From: Methylobacterium trifolii
Lineage (GTDB): Bacteria > Pseudomonadota > Alphaproteobacteria > Rhizobiales > Beijerinckiaceae
NCBI RefSeq assembly: GCF_022179685.1
Contig: NZ_BPRB01000035.1
Span: 16,602-80,601, forward strand
DNA: 64,000 nt
Reading direction: 5' to 3'
Shown here: positions 43,026-54,299 of the stretch, in pieces
Layout: each line of letters starts with the position of its first letter
How positions within the stretch are numbered: the stretch's first letter is position 1
The notes under the pieces: model-generated
What the model saw: the letters and a program-made list of their open reading frames with translations, nothing else
Told to the model about the DNA's origin: nothing
The model's database searches: none
Program-made: the position numbers and the translations under genes

Positions 43026-43757
43026 TCAGGTCCCGGCGAAGACGGCCGCGACCGCCTCGGCTCCCATCACGCGATAGCCCCCTGCCCCCAGGTCGGCCGG
43101 CAGGTCGAGGCCGCCGACCCGGTCGCGGTGGAGGATGGCGACATGGTTGCCCACGGCCGCGAACATGCGGCGGACCTGATGGTAGCGCCCCTCGGTCAGG
43201 GTCACTTCGACGTGGGTCTCGTCGTGGATGGCGAGCGCCACCGGCAGGAGCGGCCGGTCCTCGCCCTCCAGCATCAGCGTGCCGGAGGCGAAGATCGCGG
43301 CCTCGTCGCCCCGCAGCGGCCGGTCGAGGGTGGCCTGGTAGCGCTTGGCGACGTTGGCCTTGGGCGAGATGATCCGATGCAGCAGGGCGCCGTCGTCGGT
43401 GAGCAGCAGCAGCCCCGAGGTTTCCTTGTCCAGGCGCCCGACCGTGGAGAGCGGCGGGTCGCGCCGGCGCCAGCGCTCGGGGAGCAGGCCGTAGACCAGG
43501 GGCCCAACCTCCTTGTGCGAGCAGGTGACGCCCAGCGGCTTGTGCAGCATCAGACTGATGCCGGGCAGCGGGTCCAGGGGCTCGCCGCCGACCGTCATCC
43601 GCCCGCTCAGGTCGGGGTCGAGGGGGATGCGTCCGCCCGCGTCATAGATCGCGTCCCCGTCGAGGCGGATCGCACCGGCGCGGGCGAGCATCTGGATCTC
43701 GCGGCGGGAGCCGTAGCCGAGGTTGGCCAGCAGCTTGTCGAGCCGCACGGCCTTCAT
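43026..43757 (-). CDS. RsuA-family rRNA pseudouridine synthase
   Basis: 243 residues. N-terminal S4 domain (VRLDKLLANLGYGSRREIQ), then the RsuA/RluB/E/F catalytic domain with Asp110 in VGRLDKETSGLLLLTDDG and C-terminal EGRYHQVRRMFAAVGNHV. This fits 16S rRNA pseudouridine-516 synthase. Its ATG overlaps the stop of the upstream methyltransferase (ATGA), and both target rRNA, so joint expression makes sense. Confidence 0.9.
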   Translation of the reverse strand: MKAVRLDKLLANLGYGSRREIQMLARAGAIRLDGDAIYDAGGRIPLDPDLSGRMTVGGEPLDPLPGISLMLHKPLGVTCSHKEVGPLVYGLLPERWRRRDPPLSTVGRLDKETSGLLLLTDDGALLHRIISPKANVAKRYQATLDRPLRGDEAAIFASGTLMLEGEDRPLLPVALAIHDETHVEVTLTEGRYHQVRRMFAAVGNHVAILHRDRVGGLDLPADLGAGGYRVMGAEAVAAVFAGT

Positions 43758-44671
43758 TTGCGCGCCTCGTAGACCTTGTAGCCGCTGGCCGAGGCGACCG
43801 GCGTGACGTGGCGGAAGGCCGCGCGCAGGGGGGCCTCGTAGGGCAAATGGGCGTTGGCCGTGAGCCAGAGGGTGCCGCCGGGCCGCAAGACCTCGGCGGC
43901 ACGCGCGATGAAGACTTTTCCCAAGGCCTGGTCCTCCGCGCCGCCGTCGTGGAAGGGCGGGTTCGTCACCACGAAGTCGAGGCGCGCCAGGGTCGGGTCC
44001 GCCGCGCGGATGTCGGCCCAGCGGACCGTCGCGCGGGGATCGCCGACGTTGCGTCGCGCCATCTCGACGGCGCGGCGGTCGATGTCGATCAGGCCGAGGC
44101 CGGTCACGGCGGACGAGGCCAGCACCGCGCGGGCGAGGATGCCGAGGCCGCAGCCGAAATCGGCGCCCACGCCCTTGAGGGCGGGCAGGCTGGCGAGCAG
44201 GAGGGCACTGCCCGGATCGAGCCGGTCCCAGGAGAAGATGCCGGGCTGCGTGCACAGGGCGAGGTTGTCGACGTGCCGGGGACCGCCCTCCGCGGTCGCC
44301 GCCTCCAACCCCTCCGGCGCCGCGGGACGGATCGTGGTGCAGATGCGGTGGTGGCGGCGCGGCGCATCGGCCACCGTGCAACCGAGGCCGGCGAGCTCCT
44401 TGGCGAGTCGCGCGCCGCCGCGGTCCTTCGGCGCCAAGGCGAGCAGCGTGCCGCCGGGCTCCAGCCCGCGTAAGGCGAGCGCCAGGACGTAGCGGCGCTC
44501 CATCGTGCCGGGCGGCGCGAGCAGGGTCGCCCCGGCAAGGGTTCCCGGCGGCACGTCCTCCAGCCGGGCCGAGCCGGGGATCAGCGGGGAGACCTGGACG
44601 GCCTCCTCCGGGATGTCGGCGAGGTCGGCCGGCGGCAGGCCGTAGACGGCGTGGCGAATCGGGACTGTCAC
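43754..44671 (-). CDS. RsmC-like rRNA (guanine-N2)-methyltransferase
   Basis: 305 residues from GTG at 44671; a TTG at 44770 could extend it by 33 residues but those look unconserved. Duplicated methyltransferase fold as in RsmC/RlmG: a degenerate N-terminal half and an active C-terminal half with motif I GADFGCGLGILARAV, GLIDIDRRAVEMARRN and the amino-methyltransferase motif TNPPFHDGG. The NPPF motif and the position next to an rRNA pseudouridine synthase suggest 16S G1207 methylation. It stands where recO often follows era. Confidence 0.85.
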   Translation of the reverse strand: MTVPIRHAVYGLPPADLADIPEEAVQVSPLIPGSARLEDVPPGTLAGATLLAPPGTMERRYVLALALRGLEPGGTLLALAPKDRGGARLAKELAGLGCTVADAPRRHHRICTTIRPAAPEGLEAATAEGGPRHVDNLALCTQPGIFSWDRLDPGSALLLASLPALKGVGADFGCGLGILARAVLASSAVTGLGLIDIDRRAVEMARRNVGDPRATVRWADIRAADPTLARLDFVVTNPPFHDGGAEDQALGKVFIARAAEVLRPGGTLWLTANAHLPYEAPLRAAFRHVTPVASASGYKVYEARK

Positions 44672-44774
44672 GGGTTCAACGGGCTTTTTTCGGAATGCGC
44701 CGCCGCCGCGGGCGCCGACGAGCGCTCCGCTGAGGGAATCGGCGAATCCGGGAGGGACGGGCCCCTTCAATACC

Positions 44775-45752
44775 TCAGCCGCGGGGGAATTCGAGGCCCA
44801 TCTCGCGGTAGCGGGCGGGATCGTCGGCCCAGTTCTCGCGCACCTTCACGTGCAGGAACAGGTGGACCCGGGCCTCGGCGGCCTCCGCGATCTCCAGGCG
44901 CGCGGACTGCCCGATCGCCTTGATGGTCTGGCCGCCCTTGCCCAGCACGATCGAGCGCTGGCTCTCGCGCTCCACGAAGATGGTCTGCTCGATCCGCACC
45001 GAGCCGTCGGACTTCACGACCCACTGGTCGGTCTCGACGGTGGAGCGGTAGGGCAGTTCCTCGTGCAGCCGGTCGTAGAGTTTTTCCCGCGTAATCTCGG
45101 CGGCGAGCTGGCGGATCGGCGCGTCGGAGATCTGGTCCTCCGGGTAGAGCCAGGGGCCGGAGGGCATCCGCGCGGCGAGCGCCTTGCGCAGGGCCTCGAT
45201 CCCGTCGCCGTTCAGGGCCGAGATCATGAAGGTGTCGGCAAACGGCACCGCCGCGTTGAGGCGGGCGGCGAGATCGAGGAGCTTCTCCCGCAGGATCAGG
45301 TCGATCTTGTTCAGGATCAGGATCTTCTCGCGGCGCACGTCCGGCAGGCGGGCGAGGATGGTCTCGACCTCCTCGGTCACGCCCTTGCGCGCGTCCACGA
45401 GCAGGCAGACCGCGTCGGCATCGGCCGCCCCGCTCCAGGCGGAATGCACCATTGCCCGGTCGAGGCGGCGCTTGGGCGCGAAGATGCCCGGCGTGTCCAC
45501 GAGCACCACCTGGGCGCTGCCCTCGATCATGATGCCGCGCACCAGCGCCCGCGTCGTCTGCACCTTGCGGGAGACGATGGAGACCTTGGTGCCCACGAGG
45601 CTGTTGAGCAGGGTCGACTTGCCCGCGTTCGGCACGCCGATCAGCGCGACGAAGCCGGCCCTGGCATCGACCGGGGTGCCGGGGAGCAGGGAGGGCGGCG
45701 GGATGTGGTCCGGAATCGGATCGGGAATCGGATCGTGGGTCTCGTCTGACAT
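44775..45752 (-). CDS. era: GTPase Era
   Basis: 325 residues; essential GTPase binding 16S rRNA during 30S maturation. G1 [11 protein letters not shown]3 DTPGIF, G4 NKID, and a C-terminal KH domain (FVERESQRSIVLGKGGQTIK region; GKGGQ is the RNA-binding loop). The N terminus carries a proline-rich DPIPDPIPDHIPPPS leader not found in E. coli Era. Two bases separate it from rnc. Confidence 0.96.
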   Translation of the reverse strand: MSDETHDPIPDPIPDHIPPPSLLPGTPVDARAGFVALIGVPNAGKSTLLNSLVGTKVSIVSRKVQTTRALVRGIMIEGSAQVVLVDTPGIFAPKRRLDRAMVHSAWSGAADADAVCLLVDARKGVTEEVETILARLPDVRREKILILNKIDLILREKLLDLAARLNAAVPFADTFMISALNGDGIEALRKALAARMPSGPWLYPEDQISDAPIRQLAAEITREKLYDRLHEELPYRSTVETDQWVVKSDGSVRIEQTIFVERESQRSIVLGKGGQTIKAIGQSARLEIAEAAEARVHLFLHVKVRENWADDPARYREMGLEFPRG

Positions 45753-45754
45753 GG

Positions 45755-46549
45755 TCACGTCCTGTCCGGTGCGGCCGTCTCGGGGCGGGGGGAGGCGCCC
45801 TCCACGATGCCTTCCCGCTCCATCACGGCGCGGGCGGCCTCCTGCTCGGCCAGCCGCTTCGACGGGCCGTCGCCGTGGCCCGGCTCCAGGCCCCGGACCG
45901 ACACGGCGATACGGAAGCGCGGGGCGTGGTCGGGGCCGGAGCGGGAGACCACCTCGTAGACCGGGATCGAGAGGCTGCGGCCCATCGCCCACTCTTGGAG
46001 GGCCGACTTGTAGTCGCGCAGGTGCGGCGCATCGGTGAGTTCGCCCGGCCGGAAGGCCGCGTCCACGACCGCGAGCGCCTTGGCATAGCCCGCATCGAGG
46101 AAGACCGCCCCGAGGATCGCCTCGCAGACGTCGGCCAGGATAGTCTGGTTGCGCCGCCCGCCGCCCGTGACCTCGCCCTGGCCGAGGGCGAGATGGGGCC
46201 CGACGTCCCAGGCGGCGGCGACCGCCGCGCAGGTCTCGCGCCGCACCAGACCGGCGAGGCGCCGCGACAGGTCGCCCTCGTCGGCGTCCGGAAACGCCGC
46301 GTAGAGCCGGTCGGCGATGGCCAGCCCCAGCACCCGGTCGCCCAGGAATTCGAGGCGCTGGTAGCTGTCGGCGCGGCCGGCGGCCTTGCTCGAATGGGTG
46401 AGCGCGCGCGCCAGCAGGCCCTGGTCGGAGAAGGCGTGGCCGATGCTGGCCTCGAGGGCGGCGAGGGGCGGCCTCGGCCGGTGGGCGCGCCGCGCGCGGG
46501 AGGAGCGCGCGGCGGGCGCTGGCGCCAGCTCGGGCCGTTCGTCGGTCAA
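45755..46549 (-). CDS. rnc: Ribonuclease III
   Basis: 264 residues. Catalytic signature YQRLEFLGDRVLGLAIAD near residue 64, second acidic cluster in ILADVCEAILGAVFLDAGY, and a C-terminal dsRNA-binding domain (DYKSALQEWAM to the end). An arginine-rich leader (residues 15-28) extends the N terminus. Processes rRNA precursors; overlaps lepB by 4 bases and precedes era by 2. Confidence 0.96.
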   Translation of the reverse strand: MTDERPELAPAPAARSSRARRAHRPRPPLAALEASIGHAFSDQGLLARALTHSSKAAGRADSYQRLEFLGDRVLGLAIADRLYAAFPDADEGDLSRRLAGLVRRETCAAVAAAWDVGPHLALGQGEVTGGGRRNQTILADVCEAILGAVFLDAGYAKALAVVDAAFRPGELTDAPHLRDYKSALQEWAMGRSLSIPVYEVVSRSGPDHAPRFRIAVSVRGLEPGHGDGPSKRLAEQEAARAVMEREGIVEGASPRPETAAPDRT

Positions 46550-47346
46550 CGGATGGTCGAGAACAGCCGGCCCCAGCGCACGTGGGCGGGCCAGTTCCAG
46601 ACCTGCCAGGCGGGCGTGCCCTCGTCGATGGAGAAGAAGATCATCTCGGCCCGGCCGACGAAGTTCTCGAAGGGCACGTAGCCGACGTTGGCGAGGTCGC
46701 GCGAATCGGTGGAGTTGTCGCGGTTGTCGCCCATCATGAAGAAGTGGCCGGCGGGCACCGTGTAGAGTTCGGTCTTGTCCCAGAAGCCGTTGTCGCCGTC
46801 GCGCTCGATCACCCGGTGGACCACGCCGTTGGGCAGGGTCTCGTCGTATTGCGGCACCTTGGTGGCCTGGCCGTAGGGATCGATGGTCTCGTAGTCGGCG
46901 ATGCGCTCGCGCTTGACCGGCTTGCCGTTGATGTTGAGCAGGCCGTCGATCATCTGGATCTTGTCGCCGGGCAGGCCGATCACCCGCTTGATGTAGTCGG
47001 TGGCGTTGTCCTTGGGCAGCTTGAACACGGCGATGTCGCCGCGCTTGGGCTCGGCCGCCCAGATGCGCCCCTCAGACTTGATCGGGATGTATTCGCTCAG
47101 GGGCAGGGAATATTTCGAGTAGCCGAAGGAGTATTTCGAGACGAACAGGTAGTCGCCGATCAGCAGCGTCGGCACCAGCGAGCCCGAGGGGATGTTGAAG
47201 GGCTGAAACAGCAGCGTGCGCACCACCAGGGCGATCAGGAGGGCCTGGAGGCCGACCTTGATGGTCTCGCGGATGCTGGCCCAGGTGCCGCCGTCCGCGG
47301 ACCTGACCTCGTGCTTGCCGTCCTGATCCACGCGGGCGCGTTCCAT
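46546..47346 (-). CDS. lepB: Signal peptidase I
   Basis: 266 residues. One N-terminal transmembrane helix (about 30-47), then the catalytic periplasmic domain: Ser56 in IPSGSLVPTLL, Lys120 in DYIKRVIGLPGD, and GDNRDNSTDSRD. Only one membrane anchor, unlike E. coli LepB with two. Leu follows the catalytic Ser where Met is usual. The 3' end overlaps rnc (ATGA). Confidence 0.96.
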   Translation of the reverse strand: MERARVDQDGKHEVRSADGGTWASIRETIKVGLQALLIALVVRTLLFQPFNIPSGSLVPTLLIGDYLFVSKYSFGYSKYSLPLSEYIPIKSEGRIWAAEPKRGDIAVFKLPKDNATDYIKRVIGLPGDKIQMIDGLLNINGKPVKRERIADYETIDPYGQATKVPQYDETLPNGVVHRVIERDGDNGFWDKTELYTVPAGHFFMMGDNRDNSTDSRDLANVGYVPFENFVGRAEMIFFSIDEGTPAWQVWNWPAHVRWGRLFSTIR

Positions 47347-47508
47347 CTCGCTTACGTCTCGGCTCGATCTCGTCGCGGCCCGGGGCGGGCCGTCCGGTCG
47401 GCGTGTCGCCGCGGGGGCGCTTGGCCTGAGGAATGCGCCGCAATCGTGTCCGCTGCGTGCCGGGGTCTAGACCAAGCGCCGCCCCCCCGCAACGGACCGG
47501 CCTGCCGG

Positions 47509-47922
47509 CTAATCCCGCACCGTGCCGAGGGGCACCGCTTCGACGATCACGAACGCCTGCGCCATCGGCGGGTCGTCGGTGAGCGTTATGTGGAGGCGCG
47601 CCTCGTGGCCGGCGGGCAGCATCTGCGCGAGCCGCGCCGCCGCGCCCCCGGTGAGCCGCAAGGTCGGACGGCCGCCGGGGAGGTTCACCACTTCCATGTC
47701 GCGCCAGAAGACGCCGCGGCTGAGGCCGGTGCCCAGCGCCTTGGCGCAGGCTTCCTTGGCGGCGAAGCGCCGTGCGTAGGAGGGCGCGCGGGCCGCGCGC
47801 CGGTCGCATTTCTCGCGCTCCCCTCGCGTGAACACCCGGTGCGTGAAGCGCTCGCCGAACCGCTCCAGCGAGCGCGCGATGCGGTCGATGTCGCAGAGGT
47901 CGGAGCCGATGCCGAGGATCAT
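47509..47922 (-). CDS. acpS: Holo-[acyl-carrier-protein] synthase
   Basis: 137 residues; transfers phosphopantetheine from CoA to ACP. Metal-binding Asp in [12 protein letters not shown] and Glu in [15 protein letters not shown] are present. ATG overlaps the pdxJ stop by 4 bases, and 162 bases separate it from lepB, a gap with no gene in which a weak separate promoter could sit. Confidence 0.95.
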   Translation of the reverse strand: MILGIGSDLCDIDRIARSLERFGERFTHRVFTRGEREKCDRRAARAPSYARRFAAKEACAKALGTGLSRGVFWRDMEVVNLPGGRPTLRLTGGAAARLAQMLPAGHEARLHITLTDDPPMAQAFVIVEAVPLGTVRD

Positions 47923-48668
47923 CGGGGCATCCGCGCCCGGTCCATCGCGGCGCGCATGTCGCGCACGGCCTGCCCCAGCCCGACGAAGATCGCCTCCGCG
48001 ATCAGGGCGTGGCCGATGTTCAGCTCGCGGATCTGCGCCAGCCGCGCCACCGGCCCGACGCTGTCCAGGGTCAGCCCGTGCCCGGCATGGATTTCGAGGC
48101 CGAGCCCGGCGCCGTGCCCGGCGGCACGCACGATCCGGTCGAGTTCGCGGGCGGTGCGGGCGGCGTCGCCCGCCACGACGGCCTCGCAATAGCTGCCCGT
48201 GTGCAACTCGACGACGGGGGCGGCGAGCGCGTGGGCCGCCTCCATCGCGGCCGGGTCCGGCTCCACGAACAGCGAGACCCGGATGCCGGCCTGCGACAAG
48301 GCGCGGATGCGGGGGCCCAGGTGCTCGCGACCCCCGACGATGTCGAGGCCGCCCTCGGTGGTGCGCTCCTCCCGCTTCTCCGGCACGAGGCAGGCGGCGT
48401 GCGGACGGGTGGCGAGGGCGATCCCCACCATCTCGTCGGTCGCCGCCATCTCGAAGTTCAGGGGCACCGGCAGGTCCCGCAAAGCCGCGATGTCGGCGTC
48501 GCGGATGTGGCGCCGGTCCTCGCGCAGGTGCGCGGTGATGCCGTCGGCCCCCGCCTCGATGGCGGTGCGGGCCGCGCGCAACGGGTCCGGATAGCTGCCG
48601 CCGCGGGCGTTCCGCACGGTGGCGACGTGGTCGATGTTGACGCCGAGGCGCTGGGCGGAGGCGGGCAT
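47919..48668 (-). CDS. pdxJ: Pyridoxine 5'-phosphate synthase
   Basis: 249 residues, TIM barrel. Condenses 1-deoxyxylulose 5-phosphate with aminoacetone 3-phosphate in vitamin B6 synthesis. [16 protein letters not shown] at the start, [27 protein letters not shown] and [13 protein letters not shown] are family hallmarks. ATG at 48668 (MPASAQRLG) is preferred to one at 48710. First gene of the pdxJ-acpS-lepB-rnc-era operon. Confidence 0.96.
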   Translation of the reverse strand: MPASAQRLGVNIDHVATVRNARGGSYPDPLRAARTAIEAGADGITAHLREDRRHIRDADIAALRDLPVPLNFEMAATDEMVGIALATRPHAACLVPEKREERTTEGGLDIVGGREHLGPRIRALSQAGIRVSLFVEPDPAAMEAAHALAAPVVELHTGSYCEAVVAGDAARTARELDRIVRAAGHGAGLGLEIHAGHGLTLDSVGPVARLAQIRELNIGHALIAEAIFVGLGQAVRDMRAAMDRARMPR

Positions 48669-48808
48669 GGCGCGGGCATCCCGGTGACGGATGCGGGCGC
48701 TGTAGACCATTTTTCACGGGAAGCGGAGCCCGGCCCGGGTGCGGGGCCGATGATTTCGACGGCCCCCGAACCCACATCCGATCCGGTTGGATGAGGCGGG
48801 AGGGGGCA

Positions 48809-49183
48809 ATGGGGTTTCTCGACGGGCTGCTCGGCCACGGCAGCGACCTGACGCCGGGCGAGGTGAACGAGCAGATGGCCGGCGTGCTGGTCGAGGGGGA
48901 GCCGGTGCGGGTCGCCTTCAAGGTGATCCGCGACCTGTTCGTCTTCACCGACCGGCGCCTGATCCTGGTCGACCGGCAGGGCCTGACGGGGCGCAAGGTC
49001 GAGTACCTCACGGTGCCTTACCGGGCGATCACGTCCTTCTCGATCGAGACGGCCGGCAGCTTCGACCTCGATTCGGAACTGAAGATCTGGATCTCGGGAA
49101 GGCCCGAGCCGATCCAGAGGACGCTCAAGCGCGGCGCCAACATCCTCGGCATCCAGCAGGCGATCGCGGGCTCCCTGAAGTGA
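48809..49183 (+). CDS. PH-domain protein (bacterial PH, YvbH/bPH type)
   Basis: 124 residues starting [15 protein letters not shown]. The body ([59 protein letters not shown]) matches the bacterial Pleckstrin-homology domain found in short stand-alone proteins. A GGGAGGGGG precedes the ATG at 48809; an ATG six codons earlier lacks one. Ligand and role unknown. Divergent from pdxJ. Confidence 0.82.
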   Translation: MGFLDGLLGHGSDLTPGEVNEQMAGVLVEGEPVRVAFKVIRDLFVFTDRRLILVDRQGLTGRKVEYLTVPYRAITSFSIETAGSFDLDSELKIWISGRPEPIQRTLKRGANILGIQQAIAGSLK

Positions 49184-49220
49184 TGCGCCCCGCGCGGCGG
49201 ACGCCGCCGCGCTTGCGCCA

Positions 49221-49236
49221 AGTCGGAAAACCGACT
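49221..49236. terminator. Hairpin after the PH-domain gene
   Basis: AGTCGG-AAAA-CCGACT, perfect 6-bp stem, 38 bases after the stop. It shares the AAGTCGG core with the hairpin at 7564-7585, so may be a repeat-family member. The remainder up to 49456 is the rpsF leader, with no open frame of note. Confidence 0.4.
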
Positions 49237-49456
49237 ATGCGCCGCCCCTCGCGTTCGCTCCGGCTGGGGGCTGAACGGACGGTGCCGCTCGCGGTGCAGG
49301 GACTGGTTCCCGTCGTCCTGTGTCTCCGCCTTCGATCAACCGCTCGGGCCCGATAACGGCTCGAAGGGCTTGGCGCCGGGCGATGCGAACGAACCGGCCC
49401 GGCGATTCCACGCATCTCTCGCGCGTCGCGGCCCCATTCCAGATGAAGGGCCCGAA

Positions 49457-49945
49457 ATGCCTCTCTACGAACACGTGTTCCTGGCACGCCAGGATGTCAC
49501 GTCCCAGCAGGTCGAGACGATGATCGAGACCTACAAGGGCGTGGTCGAACAGAACGGCGGACGCTTCGAGAAGATCGAGATGTGGGGCGTCAAGTCCCTC
49601 GCCTACCGGATCAAGAAGAACCGCAAGGCGCACTTCACGCTCCTGAACATCGACGCACCCCCGGCGGCCGTGGCCGAGATGGAGCGCCAGATGCAGATTT
49701 CGGAAGACGTGCTGCGCTTCATGACGATCCGCGTCGAGGACCTCGAGTCCGAGCCGTCCGCGATGATGCAGAAGCGCGACCGCGACGACCGCAAGGATCG
49801 TGAGCGCGGCCGCCGTCGTGACGACGATGGCTTCGGTGGTGGGGGTGGCGGCGGCGGCTTCGGCGGCGACCGCGACCGTGGGGACCGGGGCGACCGCGCA
49901 GACCGCGGCGACCGGCCCGAGCGCAACTTCGGCGGGGAGAACTAA
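49457..49945 (+). CDS. rpsF: 30S ribosomal protein S6 with Arg/Asp/Gly-rich tail
   Basis: 162 residues. Residues 1-95 are the S6 fold ([38 protein letters not shown]). The tail after about 105 is highly charged: [17 protein letters not shown], a glycine run, then [21 protein letters not shown]. coli S6 has a shorter Glu tail that is added post-translationally. GAAGGG lies ahead of the ATG. Followed by rpsR after 3 bases. Confidence 0.96.
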   Translation: MPLYEHVFLARQDVTSQQVETMIETYKGVVEQNGGRFEKIEMWGVKSLAYRIKKNRKAHFTLLNIDAPPAAVAEMERQMQISEDVLRFMTIRVEDLESEPSAMMQKRDRDDRKDRERGRRRDDDGFGGGGGGGGFGGDRDRGDRGDRADRGDRPERNFGGEN

Positions 49946-49948
49946 GTC

Positions 49949-50203
49949 ATGGCATTCGGTGCTGGTGGCGCCGGCGGTGGCCGTCGTCCGTTCTTCCGTC
50001 GTCGCAAGACCTGTCCCTTCTCCGGCGCCAACGCGCCGAAGATCGACTACAAGGACGTGAAGCTCCTCTCCCGCTACGTCTCCGAGCGCGGCAAGATCGT
50101 GCCGTCCCGAATCACCGCGGTCTCGGCCAAGAAGCAACGCGAACTCGCCCAGGCGATCAAGCGCTCCCGCTTCCTCGGCCTGCTGCCCTACGTCATCAAG
50201 TAG
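49949..50203 (+). CDS. rpsR: 30S ribosomal protein S18
   Basis: 84 residues; partner of S6 on the 30S platform. [35 protein letters not shown] and the C-terminal [14 protein letters not shown] are canonical. Co-transcribed with rpsF (3-base gap). Confidence 0.97.
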   Translation: MAFGAGGAGGGRRPFFRRRKTCPFSGANAPKIDYKDVKLLSRYVSERGKIVPSRITAVSAKKQRELAQAIKRSRFLGLLPYVIK

Positions 50204-50326
50204 GCACCCTCCCCCACGTTCGGGGGCATCCACACGTCCGGCCGCCCGGTGCGGCCGGACATCGTTGGGGCGGCTCCCGCCTCTAACCCCGGCCGCGGCA
50301 TGCGGGCCGGCGGGACAGCGGATTTC

Positions 50327-51358
50327 ATGGTCCAGAACCTCGGCATCGGCATCGGCGCGGGCCTCGTCTCGGCACTCCTGTTCGGCGTGCTCCTGAAGGC
50401 GACGCCGCTGGCCATCGTGCTCTACCTCCTCGCGCCCCTGCCGATCCTGATCGTCGGCCTCGGCTGGAGCCACAAGGCTGCGCTCGCGGCCGCCGTGTCC
50501 GGCAGCCTCGCCCTGGCGCTGGTGGTCTCGCCCTTCCTCGGCCTCGGCTTTGCCGCCTACCTCGCCGTGCCGGCCTGGTGGCTCGCCTACCTCGCGATGC
50601 TCGGCCGCGCCGGACCGGACGGCGGCATCGAGTGGTATCCGGTCGGGCGCCTGCTCGGCTGGGTCGGCGCCACCGCGGCGCTCGCCTTCATCGCCATCGC
50701 CTTCCTGTCCGCCCCCAACCACGCGGCCTTCGAGAGCCAGCTCCGTTCGCTGGCCGGCACCGTCGTCCGGGCGCAGATGCGCGACGTTCCGGCCCCTCCC
50801 GCGCGCGCCGAACCCAAGCCCGGCGAGGCCGCCCCCTCCGACGCGAAGCCCGACGCCGACGGGAAGCCGGACGCCGCCCCCGACGCTGCGCAGGCCGAAG
50901 CCCATGCCGACCTTGCCGACGCGCTCGCCCGCGTCGTCCCGGCCTTCGCCGCCAACGGGCTGGCACTCCTGCTGACCTTCTACCTGTGGGCGGCCGCCCG
51001 CATCGTCAGGATTTCCGGACGGCTGCACCGGCCCTGGCCGGACATCCCCGCGACCGTGATGCCGCGCGCGGTGCTGGCGCTTCTGGCCGGCGCCGTCGTC
51101 CTCGCCTTCGCCCCCGGCTATGTCGGCATCCTCGGCAGCGCCCTGATCGGCTCGCTCTGCGCCGTGTTCGCCCTCCAGGGCCTCGCCGCCTTCCACGACC
51201 GCAGCCGCGGCCGGCCCGGCCGCGGCATGATGCTGTTCGGGATGTACCTGATCCTGTTCGTGACGCAGGGCATCGCCCTCGTCGCCCTCACCCTGTTCGG
51301 CCTGGCCGACACCGCCCTCAACCGGCGCCGCCCGAAGGACGGCGTCGCGAGACCTTGA
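50327..51358 (+). CDS. DUF2232 membrane protein
   Basis: 343 residues with about eight hydrophobic segments; a polar, proline/alanine-rich loop (about 160-205, [20 protein letters not shown]) sits between the halves. The location between rpsR and rplI is where the alphaproteobacterial DUF2232 protein is regularly found, and its content ([19 protein letters not shown]) agrees. Function unknown. ATG at 50327 is preferred over 50300 and 50249, which lack ribosome binding sites. Confidence 0.82.
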   Translation: MVQNLGIGIGAGLVSALLFGVLLKATPLAIVLYLLAPLPILIVGLGWSHKAALAAAVSGSLALALVVSPFLGLGFAAYLAVPAWWLAYLAMLGRAGPDGGIEWYPVGRLLGWVGATAALAFIAIAFLSAPNHAAFESQLRSLAGTVVRAQMRDVPAPPARAEPKPGEAAPSDAKPDADGKPDAAPDAAQAEAHADLADALARVVPAFAANGLALLLTFYLWAAARIVRISGRLHRPWPDIPATVMPRAVLALLAGAVVLAFAPGYVGILGSALIGSLCAVFALQGLAAFHDRSRGRPGRGMMLFGMYLILFVTQGIALVALTLFGLADTALNRRRPKDGVARP

Positions 51359-51402
51359 GAGACCCGCCGATCCGGCGAACCAACCGAAAGAGGAACAAGA
51401 CG

Positions 51403-51975
51403 ATGGAAGTGATCCTGCTTGAGCGCGTGGCCAAGCTCGGCCAGATGGGCGAGACCGTGAACGTGCGTCCGGGCTTCGCCCGTAACTTCCTGCTCGCCCG
51501 CGGCAAGGCCCTGCGCGCCACGGAAGGCAACAAGAAGCACTTCGAGACCCAGCGCGCCCAGCTCGAGGCGCGCAACCTCGACCGCAAGAAGGAGGCCTCG
51601 GCCGTCGCCGAGAAGCTCGACGGCCAGACCTTCGTCCTGATCCGTCAGTCGGGCGAGTCCGGCGTGCTCTACGGCTCGGTCTCGACCCGGGATCTCGCCG
51701 AGGTCGTCACCAAGGACGGCTTCTCGGTCGAGCGCGGCCAGTTCACCCTGAACCAGCCGATCAAGACGCTGGGCCTGCACACCATCCCGGTGGTGCTCCA
51801 CCCCGAGGTCGACGTGAAGATCACCGTCAACGTCGCCCGCAGCCCTGAGGAGGCCGAGCGTCAGGCCCGCGGCGAATCCGTCACCGAGCGCGAGGCGTTC
51901 AACCTCGACGACCTCGGCCTGGAAGTCGGCATGGCGCTCGCCGATGCCGGCGAAGGCGCCGACGACCGCAACTGA
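51403..51975 (+). CDS. rplI: 50S ribosomal protein L9
   Basis: 190 residues, longer than E. coli (149) by a C-terminal acidic tail. [37 protein letters not shown] and the C-terminal domain ending [15 protein letters not shown] are typical. AGAGGAA lies 8 bases before the ATG. Last gene of the rpsF-rpsR-DUF2232-rplI unit. Confidence 0.96.
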   Translation: MEVILLERVAKLGQMGETVNVRPGFARNFLLARGKALRATEGNKKHFETQRAQLEARNLDRKKEASAVAEKLDGQTFVLIRQSGESGVLYGSVSTRDLAEVVTKDGFSVERGQFTLNQPIKTLGLHTIPVVLHPEVDVKITVNVARSPEEAERQARGESVTEREAFNLDDLGLEVGMALADAGEGADDRN

Positions 51976-52042
51976 TTCTTTTAGTCCTCCGCCGCGTGGG
52001 TCTTCCGATGCGGTGGGTTGCGGGGATCACGATCCGACAGGG

Positions 52043-52048
52043 TTGACA
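52043..52048 (+). promoter_or_regulatory. Candidate -35 element ahead of dnaB
   Basis: A perfect TTGACA in an AT-richer patch (GGTTGACAAGTTCCACATTT) between rplI and dnaB. No convincing -10 follows at 17 bases, so this is a guess; a hairpin lies just downstream. Confidence 0.3.
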
Positions 52049-52072
52049 AGTTCCACATTTGTTCCAGCATGG

Positions 52073-52101
52073 ACGCCCGCCACTCCCCGAGTGGCGGGCG
52101 T
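52073..52101. terminator. Strong hairpin between rplI and dnaB
   Basis: Perfect 13-bp stem ACGCCCGCCACTC / GAGTGGCGGGCGT with a CCC loop, 98 bases after rplI. Lacks a strong T run (TCCTGCG follows). Likely separates the ribosomal-protein transcript from dnaB. Confidence 0.6.
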
Positions 52102-52229
52102 CCTGCGTTCGGTCCCGGCGCGGTTCGGAATCCCCCGGCTAAGCAACGGTCAACCATGCCGGTGCCATGGTTGCGGGGATGAGGTTTGGAGCGCCGCCCG
52201 CCGGGCTGCGCCGATTCGGAGCGTCGCCC

Positions 52230-53717
<1,488 letters not shown>

Positions 53718-53754
53718 TAGGGTCGGCCCCGGTTCGATCGGAGGGGGCGGTTCG

Positions 53755-54240
53755 GTGGCGGGTCCGGAGCAGGCGAAGGGGCCCGAAGTGCCGGGCACGC
53801 CGCCCGAGGCGGACGTCCACGCCTGGGCCGTGGAGCAGGCGGCCCACCTGCGCGCCCGCGCCTGGGACAGGCTCGACGCCGAGCAGGTGGCCGAGGCGAT
53901 CGAGGGGCTGGCCTTCATCGAGCGGCACCGGCTGGCCGAGACCCTCCAGGGCCTCCTGCGCCACCTGCTGAAATGGGACCACCGGCCCGAGGGCCGGACC
54001 CGCGGCTGGACGGCCGCGATCTGGAACGGGCGCCTCGACGCCGAGGCGCTCCTGCGCGACAGCCCGAGCCTGGGGCCGGCCCTCGGCGAGGTCCTGGGGC
54101 CGGCCTACGCGAAGGCGCGGATCGAGGCCGCCGACGACCTCGGCCTGACGGAGGACGTGTTCCCCAAAGCCTGCCCCTACGACTTCGAGACGGCCCTGAC
54201 CCGGCCGATCCCGTGGGCCTCGGCGAACGGCGACGCCTGA
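53755..54240 (+). CDS. DUF29 family protein
   Basis: 161 residues. The DUF29 pattern is clear: HAWAVEQAAHLRARAWDRLD, EAIEGLAFIERHRLAETLQG, LLRHLLKWDHRPEGRTRGW and C-terminal FPKACPYDFE. GTG start at 53755 follows GGAGG. Function unknown; the family is common in cyanobacteria and Methylobacterium-type genomes. Sits alone between dnaB and alr on the same strand. Confidence 0.87.
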   Translation: MAGPEQAKGPEVPGTPPEADVHAWAVEQAAHLRARAWDRLDAEQVAEAIEGLAFIERHRLAETLQGLLRHLLKWDHRPEGRTRGWTAAIWNGRLDAEALLRDSPSLGPALGEVLGPAYAKARIEAADDLGLTEDVFPKACPYDFETALTRPIPWASANGDA

Positions 54241-54299
54241 CCGTCACGGCGGTGAGCCCGACCTGCCGCGAGACTTGCATCGGCGGGCGGCGGGATGTC

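Noticed and set aside
44672..44770. 33-codon N-terminal extension of the RsmC-like gene from a TTG.
   Set aside because: No motif or ribosome binding site supports it, and the sequence is Gly/Pro-rich; the GTG at 44671 gives the normal family start.
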